A program made the translations under genes and the position numbers. A model generated the notes under the pieces. That model did no database searches, had not been told where the DNA came from, and saw only the letters and a program-made list of their open reading frames with translations. Below are positions 1-7,033 of a stretch of 35,388 nucleotides of DNA, piece by piece; the first letter of the stretch is position 1, and each line of letters opens with the position of its first letter. The stretch is from Arthrobacter sp. Bi26 (GTDB lineage: Bacteria; Actinomycetota; Actinomycetes; Actinomycetales; Micrococcaceae), in NCBI RefSeq assembly GCF_918697925.1, contig NZ_CAKKMF010000008.1:51384-86771 (forward strand). The letters are read 5' to 3'.

Positions 1-71
1 ACGAGGTCCAGATCGGCAAGTTCCGCCTCACCTTCTACCTCAGCCCTGCCCGCGCAGCAGGCAACGTCTGA
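1..71 (+). CDS. garA: FHA-domain signalling protein, C-terminal end (GarA/OdhI-like), partial
   Basis: Only the last 22 codons are inside the window, reading in frame from position 3 to the TGA at 69-71. The peptide EVQIGKFRLTFYLSP is typical of the last strands of the forkhead-associated domain in GarA (M. tuberculosis Rv1827) and OdhI (Corynebacterium). These small cytoplasmic proteins bind phosphothreonine, are phosphorylated by Ser/Thr kinases and inhibit 2-oxoglutarate dehydrogenase. The identification leans strongly on the neighbours: FHA protein, MerR, DUF151 nuclease, MerR is the conserved actinobacterial order Rv1827-Rv1830. The kinase phosphorylation site and most of the fold lie outside the window, so I cannot confirm function from the sequence alone. 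Confidence 0.72.
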   Translation, partial: EVQIGKFRLTFYLSPARAAGNV

Positions 72-89
72 TTCCGGGGGTAGCTGCCT

Positions 90-812
90 GTGGCCACGGC
101 ACATGCGGATCGGCGCGGACCCCAGGTTCTGAACATCGGGGAAGTCCTGGCTCAACTGAGCGACGACTTTTCCAGCATGACGGCGTCAAAAATCCGGTTC
201 CTTGAGGAAAAGGGACTCATCAACCCGCAGCGGACCCCTGCCGGTTACCGACAGTATTCCGAGAACGACGTCGAACGGCTGCGCTTCGTTCTGTCCCTCC
301 AGCGTGACCAGTACCTGCCGCTAAAGGTCATCAAGGACTACCTTGACGCGATCGACCGGGGCGAACGGCCGGAAAACCTGCCGGCAGGGGTCACGCTCTC
401 CCCGCGGGTCGTCTCCGAGGAGCTCGCCACCGAGCTGCAGAGCCGTGCGCGCCGGCTCAGCGAGGAGCAGCTCCGTGCTGAATCCGGGGCGAGCGTCCCG
501 CTGCTGGAATCCCTCTTGAGCTACGGCCTGATCGGGCACGTGAACGGCAAGTTCGACGAACACGCCCTGCAGGTGGCGCGGGCTTGCGTCCAGCTGGAGA
601 GCCATGGCCTGGAGCCCCGCCACCTGCGGCCGTTCCAGGCGGCTGCCGACCGCGAATTCGGGCTCGTGGAACGCGCAGTGGCCACGCTGACGTCCCGCAA
701 AGACGCGGCCTCCCACGCCCGCGCCGCCGAGGCTGCCCGGGAAATCAGCGACCTCTGCCTGTCCCTGCACCAGGCGCTGGTCCATGACCGCATCTCAAGG
801 ATGGACATCTGA
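90..812 (+). CDS. ftsR: MerR-family transcriptional regulator, FtsR-like
   Basis: A 240-residue protein starting at GTG 90, with a G-rich stretch (76-80) as a weak ribosome binding site. Residues about 14-90 form a MerR-type winged helix: NIGEVLAQL, then SKIRFLEEKGLINPQRT and GYRQYSENDVERL, the usual recognition helix, wing and arginine-rich turn. The rest is helical and lacks the cysteines of metal-sensing MerR proteins. By position it matches Rv1828 and Corynebacterium glutamicum FtsR, described as an activator of ftsZ. It lies 18 bases after the FHA gene, and its stop overlaps the next start by one base, so the three genes are probably co-transcribed. Family assignment is firm; the ftsZ role is inferred from synteny. 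Confidence 0.85.
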   Translation: MATAHADRRGPQVLNIGEVLAQLSDDFSSMTASKIRFLEEKGLINPQRTPAGYRQYSENDVERLRFVLSLQRDQYLPLKVIKDYLDAIDRGERPENLPAGVTLSPRVVSEELATELQSRARRLSEEQLRAESGASVPLLESLLSYGLIGHVNGKFDEHALQVARACVQLESHGLEPRHLRPFQAAADREFGLVERAVATLTSRKDAASHARAAEAAREISDLCLSLHQALVHDRISRMDI

Positions 813-1315
813 TGATTGAGGTGGAGATTGTCGGCGTGCGGATTGAGTTGCCGTCCAACCAGCCGCTTGTCCTGCTCAAGGAAATCCATGGTGAGCGCCA
901 CGTGCCGATCTGGATCGGGACTCCGGAAGCCAGCGCCATTGCCCTGGCCCAGCAGGGAGTCGTCCCGCCCCGGCCGATGACCCACGACCTCCTGGTGGAC
1001 GTTGTCGAGGCCCTCGGCCACAGCATCGTCAGCGTCAACATCGTCGCAGTGGAGGACAACATCTTCTACGGGCAGCTGCAGTTCGAGAACGGAACCACCG
1101 TAAGCTCCCGCGCCTCGGATGCCCTGGCGCTTGGCCTGCGCGCCAAGTGCCGGATCTGGTGTGCCGACGCCGTCATGGACGAGGCCGGCGTCCGGATCAC
1201 CGAACACGACGAGGGCGAGGACACGCATCCCGGACCCGCCGTGGACGAGGAAGGCGAACTGCGGCGCTTCCGCGAGTTCCTCGACGACGTCGAACCGGAA
1301 GACTTCGGCGGCTGA
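812..1315 (+). CDS. DUF151 bifunctional nuclease family protein
   Basis: A 167-residue cytoplasmic protein starting at ATG 812, sharing one base with the upstream stop (TGATG). The N-terminal core, with IEVEIVGVRIELPSNQP, then PIWIGTPEASAIALAQQG and the later SSRASDALALGLR, is the DUF151/BFN fold that named this family after a plant protein with DNase and RNase activity. The bacterial role is not established. The acidic C-terminus (about 130-167) is variable in the family. It is the third gene of the conserved garA-ftsR-DUF151-MerR block (Rv1829 equivalent). Immediately downstream is a coding-like peptide in another frame (see 1319-1458), so the natural C-terminus deserves a check. Confidence 0.88.
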   Translation: MIEVEIVGVRIELPSNQPLVLLKEIHGERHVPIWIGTPEASAIALAQQGVVPPRPMTHDLLVDVVEALGHSIVSVNIVAVEDNIFYGQLQFENGTTVSSRASDALALGLRAKCRIWCADAVMDEAGVRITEHDEGEDTHPGPAVDEEGELRRFREFLDDVEPEDFGG

Positions 1316-1318
1316 ACT

Positions 1319-1458
1319 GCCCGGCAACCGGAGCCAAGGAGGCTGCCGGGGTTGTTGGTGCGCCTGTTACGGGTGAGGTTTCTGAAACGCCGGGGACAGC
1401 TGTGGCGGCGCCAAACGTTAAAGCCGAGGATGAAACTTTCGACACGCCCGCCGAATAG
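1319..1458 (+). other. Coding-like tail out of frame after the DUF151 gene
   Basis: This stretch lies in the 350-base gap between the DUF151 gene and the next MerR gene. Read in the frame starting at 1147, it gives an Ala/Val/Glu/Thr-rich peptide including GEVSETPGTAVAAPN and ending DETFDTPAE before TAG 1456-1458. The composition looks like a natural disordered acidic C-terminal tail. It has no start codon with a ribosome binding site of its own, and its frame differs from DUF151. Possible explanations are a frameshift (real or a sequence error) that truncates DUF151, a decayed gene end, or chance. I do not call it a gene. Confidence 0.3.
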
Positions 1459-1469
1459 CCCCAACGTCT

Positions 1470-1498
1470 TTGACCTTGGGCCCTGGCAGGCCTAACGT
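1470..1498 (+). promoter_or_regulatory. Predicted promoter of the second MerR gene
   Basis: TTGACC (1470-1475) and TAACGT (1493-1498) are separated by 17 bases, a good SigA-type -35/-10 pair. Transcription would start near 1505 and give a leader of about 160 bases before GTG 1666. The word AACGTC occurs at 1463-1468 and again at 1494-1499, flanking the core promoter. This could be an autoregulatory site, but that is inference. I see nothing else definite in the rest of the gap up to 1665. Confidence 0.5.
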
Positions 1499-1665
1499 CG
1501 GAGGTACAAGTTCCCATTGCATACGGTAGCCGCGCAAGTCACACTGGAAAGTGCAGCCCCGGCTGAATTACACGGGTGAAGTCATCATCCTGTGTCGTGC
1601 AGCTGTTCACAGATAATGCTGCCGATGCAACTTACCCAGGGGAACCCACAACAAGGAGGGTCCAC

Positions 1666-2262
1666 GTGAGTCCGAAAGGCGAAGCAGGCGAGCTGAAGCA
1701 GGCCGCAACGGCCGGCGTTGCTGTGCCCGCCAGCGGTGCCCAAGGCCTGCTGTTCACCGAGGATCTTCCCGTTCTGGACGAAGATGCGGGCTACCGCGGG
1801 CCCACCGCCTGCAAGGCGGCCGGCATCACCTACCGCCAACTCGACTACTGGGCACGCACCGGACTGGTTGAGCCCGCCGTCCGCGGCGCAGCCGGCTCCG
1901 GCTCCCAGCGGCTCTACGGTTTCCGCGACATCCTGGTCCTTAAAGTAGTCAAACGGCTCCTGGACACCGGCGTCTCCCTGCAGCAGATCCGCACCGCCGT
2001 GGAGCACCTGCGGGAGCGCGGCGTCGAAGACCTCGCCCAGATCACGCTGATGAGCGACGGTGCGAGCGTCTACGAGTGCACGTCGGCGGATGAAGTGATT
2101 GATCTCGTCCAGGGCGGCCAGGGGGTGTTCGGCATCGCCGTCGGCCGTGTGTGGCGCGAAGTTGAAGGAAGCCTCGCAGCCCTTCCCAGCGAACACGCCG
2201 CGGACCAGTCCTTTCCCGACGACGAACTGAGCAAGCGCCGCGCGGCCCGCAAGATCGGCTAG
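1666..2262 (+). CDS. MerR-family transcriptional regulator (Rv1830/ResR-McdR-like)
   Basis: The start is GTG 1666, because AAGGAGGG (1653-1660) sits five bases upstream; the open frame extends further upstream to 1576 without support. The product has 198 residues. After a flexible 45-residue N-terminus comes a MerR winged helix: CKAAGITYRQLDYWARTGL, then SGSQRLYGFRDILVLKVVK and a dimerisation helix with VSLQQIRTAVEHL. No metal-binding cysteine cluster is seen. It corresponds in position to M. tuberculosis Rv1830, reported as a regulator of growth and division (ResR/McdR). It has its own likely promoter at 1470-1498 and ends at a strong terminator shared with the convergent ParA gene. Target genes cannot be read from this sequence. 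Confidence 0.87.
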   Translation: MSPKGEAGELKQAATAGVAVPASGAQGLLFTEDLPVLDEDAGYRGPTACKAAGITYRQLDYWARTGLVEPAVRGAAGSGSQRLYGFRDILVLKVVKRLLDTGVSLQQIRTAVEHLRERGVEDLAQITLMSDGASVYECTSADEVIDLVQGGQGVFGIAVGRVWREVEGSLAALPSEHAADQSFPDDELSKRRAARKIG

Positions 2263-2283
2263 CACACACCGTTACAGACAAGA

Positions 2284-2318
2284 CTGAGGCCGCCTCCCGG
2301 ACAGGGAGGCGGCCTCAG
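2284..2318. terminator. Bidirectional terminator between MerR and ParA genes
   Basis: A perfect 15-bp inverted repeat (2284-2298 with 2304-2318) and a 5-base loop lie between two convergent genes. There is no long T-run, as is common in actinobacteria. It can stop transcription from both sides. Confidence 0.85.
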
Positions 2319-2355
2319 TTCGTTGAGCGTTGCGCCCGGGTGCGCCGGTCGCTGG

Positions 2356-3243
2356 TCAGCGCTGGCTGCGGTCGCGGACGGTGCCGGCCGGGGCCGCGCC
2401 GTTGGGATGCAGCAGGTTCTGCAGCAGGGCATCGAAGAGTCCGGCCGCATTCTTGGCCGAGTCTCCGGGCCAGTGGTGGATGGAGTGGGCCGCGCCCTGG
2501 ATTTGCTGCCAGTTGGCCTGCTCAGGGATGTGCGGGCTCAGCAGCAGCTGGCCGAACATGGATTCCATCTCCGAGAGCCGGAACGTGTGTTCGGCCGAGC
2601 CGCTGCGCACCCGGTTGGCCACGATGCCGGCGGGGGACAGATTGGGCGCGAATTCCTGCCGGAACAGCTGGATGGCGCGCATGGTGCGCTCCGTGCCGGC
2701 CACCGAGAAGAGTCCGGGTTCGGCCACCAGGGTCACCTTGTCGCTTGCGGACCAGGCCATCCGGGTCAGGCCGTTCAGCGACGGGGGACAATCGACCAGG
2801 ACGAGTTCGTAGTTCGTGGCGCCGGCCAGCACAGTGGAAAGCCGGCGGAGGTCGCGGCGGCCCAGGTCAGGCCGGTCGTAGATGCCGGTGTAGGCAGAGC
2901 CGACGGCTACGTCGAGGACTGAGGTTGCAGCGCCGGCTTGCGTTCTACCATTGGCGCGGCCGTTGGCGGCGCCGTTGATCCTGGCGCGCTCCACCCAGCC
3001 GCTGGGAACCACGTTGTCCGCCAGGTGCGCCCGCCGGGGCGACCTCAGCATCCTGCCGATATCGAGCTGATCGTCCGGGCTCACGCCGAGGGCGGTGCTG
3101 GCGTCAGCGTGCGGGTCAAGGTCAACGACGAGGGTGGGGATGCCGGCGGCCAATGCTGCCGATGCCAGTCCAGTGGTCACGGATGTCTTGCCGACACCGC
3201 CTTTGAGGCTGCTGATGCTCACTACTTGCACTTGAAAAACCAA
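2356..3243 (-). CDS. ParA/MinD-family ATPase, orphan
   Basis: A 295-residue cytoplasmic ATPase. The deviant Walker A motif LKGGVGKTS covers residues 13-21 with signature Lys14 and Lys19. The A' motif is LVVDLDPHAD and Walker B is LVLVDCPPSLNGLT, as in ParA/Soj proteins. Such proteins dimerise on ATP, bind DNA non-specifically and move chromosomes or other cargo. No parB gene or parS-like site is seen beside it, and the oriC-type parAB pair is normally elsewhere, so this is an orphan with an unknown partner. An NGRANGRTQAG insertion (about residues 93-103) is unusual. A GTG at 3231-3229, giving MQVVSISS, is an alternative start; neither start has a clear ribosome binding site. Confidence 0.87.
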   Translation of the reverse strand: MVFQVQVVSISSLKGGVGKTSVTTGLASAALAAGIPTLVVDLDPHADASTALGVSPDDQLDIGRMLRSPRRAHLADNVVPSGWVERARINGAANGRANGRTQAGAATSVLDVAVGSAYTGIYDRPDLGRRDLRRLSTVLAGATNYELVLVDCPPSLNGLTRMAWSASDKVTLVAEPGLFSVAGTERTMRAIQLFRQEFAPNLSPAGIVANRVRSGSAEHTFRLSEMESMFGQLLLSPHIPEQANWQQIQGAAHSIHHWPGDSAKNAAGLFDALLQNLLHPNGAAPAGTVRDRSQR

Positions 3244-3549
3244 TACCTAACGCCGGTTGCCGAGACGGGGTCGTGCCGGCTCCTGCGTTCTTCGGAGCCG
3301 GGGCGTGCATGCGCCACCCACCCACTCATCATATGTTGATGCTCCGGCGAATCCCGTTTCATCCGGCGCGGGGGCGCCGGAACCTCGCGAACCGGGCCGG
3401 CGGGGAAAGCTCTATGGCCGGGGCCCTGCCCATCGCAGCGTCCGTGACGGATAATGCTGTGACAGTGGCCACAATGATTTGTGTTTGCCCGCACAGGTCC
3501 TAGACACTGTGAGCACTTACCGATACGCCCGCGATGATGCAGGAGAAGT
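3244..3549. other. Divergent intergenic region between ParA and pyc
   Basis: This 306-base stretch has no gene. On the minus strand, TATGAT (complement of 3328-3333) is a good -10 box for the ParA gene, but the -35 is poor. It lies in the imperfect palindrome CATCA-N5-TGATG (3327-3341). An 8-bp inverted repeat (3276-3283 with 3294-3301) would fold in the ParA leader. I could not define a convincing pyc promoter. The pyc ribosome binding site AGGAG is at 3541-3545. Confidence 0.45.
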
Positions 3550-6500
3550 ATGTTTTCTAAGATTCTGGTGGCCAACCGCGGCGAGATCGCGATTCGCGCT
3601 TTCCGCGCGAGCTACGAGCTGGGTGCCAAGACTGTCGCTGTGTTTCCCCACGAGGACCGCAACTCTATTCACCGCCAGAAGGCCGATGAGGCGTATCTGA
3701 TCGGCGAAGAGGGCCACCCGGTCCGGGCGTACCTCGACGTAGACGAGGTGGTGCGGGTCGCCAAGGAGTCCGGGGCGGACGCCATCTACCCCGGCTACGG
3801 CTTCCTCTCCGAGAACCCGCGCCTGGCGCGGGCCGCGAAGGCGGCCGGCATCACGTTCGTCGGCCCGCCGGCGGAGGTCCTGGAACTCGCGGGCAACAAG
3901 GTTGCCGCCCTGGAGGCCGCCCGCAAGGCCGGCGTCCCGGTGCTCAAGTCCAGCCAGCCGTCGAAGGACATGGACGAGCTGATCGCCGCCGCGGATGAGA
4001 TCGGCTTCCCGATCTTCGCCAAGGCCGTCGCCGGTGGCGGCGGGCGCGGCATGCGCCGCGTGGACACCCGCGAAGCGCTCCCGGAGGCCCTGCAGGCCGC
4101 CATGCGCGAAGCGGACGCCGCGTTCGGGGACCCCACCATGTTCCTCGAGCAGGCCGTCCTGCGCCCGCGGCACATCGAGGTCCAGATCCTGGCCGATGCC
4201 CAGGGCAACATCATGCACCTCTTCGAGCGTGACTGCTCCATCCAGCGCCGCCACCAGAAAGTGGTGGAGATCGCACCGGCCCCGAACCTCGACGAAGGCA
4301 TCCGGCAGGCGCTGTACCGCGACGCCGTGAAGTTCGCGAAGGCGCTGAACTACGTCAACGCCGGTACGGTCGAATTCCTTGTCGACACAGTAGGGGAGCG
4401 CGCCGGCCAGCACGTGTTCATTGAAATGAACCCGCGCATCCAGGTCGAGCACACCGTCACCGAGGAAGTCACCGACGTCGACCTCGTCCAGGCGCAGCTG
4501 CGCATCGCCGCCGGTGAGAGCCTCGCGGATCTGGGCCTGTCGCAGGAGAGCGTCCAGCTCAAGGGCGCCGCCCTGCAGTGCCGCATCACCACGGAGGACC
4601 CGGCCAACGGCTTCCGGCCCGACGTCGGCAAGATCACCGGCTACCGCTCGGCCGGCGGCGCCGGTGTCCGGCTCGACGGCGGCACCGTCTACTCGGGTGC
4701 GGAGATCAGCCCGCACTTCGACTCGATGCTGGTCAAGCTGACCTGCCGCGGCCGCAACTACCCGGCCGCCGTCGCCCGCGCCCGCCGCGCCCTCGCCGAA
4801 TTCCGCATCCGCGGGGTGTCCACCAACATCTCCTTCCTGCAGGCCGTCCTCGACGACGCCGACTTTGTCGCCGGGGATGTGGCCACTTCGTTCATTGACG
4901 AACGGCCCCAGCTGCTGAAGGCGCGGGTCTCCGCAGACCGCGGCACCAAGCTGCTGACCTGGCTTGCCGACGTCACCGTCAACAAGCCCAACGGCGAACT
5001 GCGGGTCCACACGGACCCGGCGGACAAGCTTCCGGCCCTCGATGACACTGAGGCCCGGCCGGGGTCCCGGCAGCGGCTCCTGGAGCTCGGCCCGGAAGGA
5101 TTTGCGCGGGCCCTGCGCGCGCAGGACGCCGTGGCTGTCACGGACACCACCTTCCGCGACGCGCACCAGTCCCTGCTGGCCACCCGTGTGCGCACCCGCG
5201 ACCTCGTGGCGGCCGGTCCGGCCGAGTCCAAGCTGCTCCCGGAGCTGCTGTCGGTCGAGGCCTGGGGCGGGGCAACCTACGACGTCGCCCTGCGCTTCCT
5301 CGGCGAAGACCCGTGGGACCGTCTTGCTGCCCTGCGCAAGGCAATGCCGAACCTGTGCCTGCAGATGCTGCTCCGCGGCCGCAACACCGTCGGCTACACG
5401 CCCTACCCGGAAGAGGTCACGGTGGCGTTCGTCAACGAGGCCGCCGCCACGGGCATCGACATCTTCCGCATCTTCGACGCCCTCAACGACGTCAACCAGA
5501 TGGCCCCGGCCATCCGGGCCGTCCGCGAGACCGGTACCGCCGTCGCCGAGGTCGCCCTCTGCTACACCGCGGACATGCTGGATCCGGAGGAAACGCTCTA
5601 CACCCTGGACTACTACCTGGAGCTGGCGCAGAAGATCGTCGACGCCGGGGCGCACATCCTCGCGATCAAGGACATGGCCGGGCTGCTGCGTCCGGCTGCC
5701 GCGGCACGCCTCGTCTCGGCGCTGCGGGAGCGGTTCGACCTCCCCGTCCACCTGCACACCCACGACACCGCAGGCGGCCAGCTGGCCACGCTCCTCGCGG
5801 CCGTGGATGCCGGCGTGGACGCCGTGGACGTGGCCTCGGCCTCCCTTGCCGGAACCACCAGCCAGCCCTCGGCCTCGGCCCTCGTCGCCGCGCTGGCCCA
5901 CACGCCGCGCGACACCGGCCTCAGCCTCGCGAACGTCTGTGCCCTCGAGCCCTACTGGGAAGCCGTCCGCCGGGTCTACGCGCCGTTCGAGTCCGGGCTG
6001 CCGGGCCCCACCGGCCGGGTCTACCAGCACGAGATTCCGGGCGGACAGCTGTCCAACCTGCGCCAGCAGGCGATGGCGCTGGGCCTGGGCGAGCGTTTCG
6101 AGGCGATCGAGGACATGTACACCGCGGCGGACCGGATCCTCGGCCGCCTGGTGAAGGTGACGCCGTCGTCCAAGGTGGTGGGCGACCTCGCCCTGCACCT
6201 GGTGGGCCTCAACGCCGATCCCGCGGACTTCAACGAGAACCCGCAGAAGTACGATGTCCCGGATTCCGTGATCGGCTTCCTTTCCGGCGAACTCGGCGAC
6301 CCGCCCGGCGGCTGGCCCGAGCCCTTCCGGACCAAGGCGCTGCAGGGCCGCAACGTCAAGGTCCGCGACGTCGAGCTCAGCACCGAGGACAGCGCCGCGC
6401 TCAACGGCGACTCCAAGACCCGTCGGCGCACCCTCAACCGGCTGCTCTTCGCCGGTCCCACCAAGGACTACGAGAAGAGCGTCGAGTCCTACGGCAACCT

Positions 6501-6945
6501 TTCGGTGCTGGACACGCGCGACTACCTCTTCGGGCTGCAGCGCGGTGCGGAGCACGAGATCGAACTCGAGAAGGGCGTCCACCTGATCGCCTCGCTCGAG
6601 GCCGTCTCCGAGCCGGACGAAAAGGGCATGCGGACGGTCATGTGCACGCTCAACGGCCAGTCCCGGCCCGTGGTGGTCCGTGACCGTTCAGTGGTGAGCA
6701 ACGTCAAGGCCGCCGAACGTGCCGATGCCTCCCAGCCGGGCCAGGTGGCCTCGCCGTTCGCCGGTGCCGTCACGCTGACCGTCAAAGCCGGCGACACGGT
6801 CAAGGCCGGCGACACGGTGGCCACGATCGAGGCCATGAAGATGGAAGCGTCCATCACGACGCCGGTGGCCGGCACCGTGGCGCGCCTCGCCGTCGGCTCG
6901 ATCGAACAGGTCCAGGGCGGGGATCTGCTGCTCGTCGTCGAATAG
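3550..6945 (+). CDS. pyc: Pyruvate carboxylase
   Basis: A full-length 1131-residue enzyme (EC 6.4.1.1) that turns pyruvate, bicarbonate and ATP into oxaloacetate to refill the TCA cycle. Domains in order: biotin carboxylase (about 1-450, ATP-grasp loop GGGGRGMR at 162-169); carboxyltransferase (about 530-800) with TTFRDAHQS around Asp537, the carbamylated-lysine site AIKDMAG at Lys707 and the metal histidines of HTHDTAG at 736 and 738; the PYC/OADA domain; and a biotinyl domain with EAMKMEA, where Lys1097 carries biotin. AGGAG at 3541-3545 supports ATG 3550. It is transcribed alone and ends at a strong terminator. A 1021-residue antisense open frame is only a GC-rich shadow. Confidence 0.97.
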   Translation: MFSKILVANRGEIAIRAFRASYELGAKTVAVFPHEDRNSIHRQKADEAYLIGEEGHPVRAYLDVDEVVRVAKESGADAIYPGYGFLSENPRLARAAKAAGITFVGPPAEVLELAGNKVAALEAARKAGVPVLKSSQPSKDMDELIAAADEIGFPIFAKAVAGGGGRGMRRVDTREALPEALQAAMREADAAFGDPTMFLEQAVLRPRHIEVQILADAQGNIMHLFERDCSIQRRHQKVVEIAPAPNLDEGIRQALYRDAVKFAKALNYVNAGTVEFLVDTVGERAGQHVFIEMNPRIQVEHTVTEEVTDVDLVQAQLRIAAGESLADLGLSQESVQLKGAALQCRITTEDPANGFRPDVGKITGYRSAGGAGVRLDGGTVYSGAEISPHFDSMLVKLTCRGRNYPAAVARARRALAEFRIRGVSTNISFLQAVLDDADFVAGDVATSFIDERPQLLKARVSADRGTKLLTWLADVTVNKPNGELRVHTDPADKLPALDDTEARPGSRQRLLELGPEGFARALRAQDAVAVTDTTFRDAHQSLLATRVRTRDLVAAGPAESKLLPELLSVEAWGGATYDVALRFLGEDPWDRLAALRKAMPNLCLQMLLRGRNTVGYTPYPEEVTVAFVNEAAATGIDIFRIFDALNDVNQMAPAIRAVRETGTAVAEVALCYTADMLDPEETLYTLDYYLELAQKIVDAGAHILAIKDMAGLLRPAAAARLVSALRERFDLPVHLHTHDTAGGQLATLLAAVDAGVDAVDVASASLAGTTSQPSASALVAALAHTPRDTGLSLANVCALEPYWEAVRRVYAPFESGLPGPTGRVYQHEIPGGQLSNLRQQAMALGLGERFEAIEDMYTAADRILGRLVKVTPSSKVVGDLALHLVGLNADPADFNENPQKYDVPDSVIGFLSGELGDPPGGWPEPFRTKALQGRNVKVRDVELSTEDSAALNGDSKTRRRTLNRLLFAGPTKDYEKSVESYGNLSVLDTRDYLFGLQRGAEHEIELEKGVHLIASLEAVSEPDEKGMRTVMCTLNGQSRPVVVRDRSVVSNVKAAERADASQPGQVASPFAGAVTLTVKAGDTVKAGDTVATIEAMKMEASITTPVAGTVARLAVGSIEQVQGGDLLLVVE

Positions 6946-6974
6946 CGGCAGCAGAAACAACCCGGAACACAGAC

Positions 6975-7010
6975 AAAGGGTCCTTCCAGCCGAAGCTGGA
7001 AGGGCCCTTT
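6975..7010. terminator. Bidirectional terminator between pyc and fadD
   Basis: A 16-bp stem with one G-U pair (6975-6990 with 6995-7010) is closed by a CGAA tetraloop. The A-rich base on one side and T-rich base on the other let it act in both directions between convergent genes. Confidence 0.88.
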
Positions 7011-7033
7011 GCTGTGGTGCGGGCGTCCGTTGC

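Noticed and set aside
3517..6582. 1021-residue antisense open frame opposite pyc
   Set aside because: It mirrors the codon pattern of a certain gene in GC-rich DNA, its translation is Gly/Val/Arg/Asp-rich without domains, and it spans all pyc motifs.
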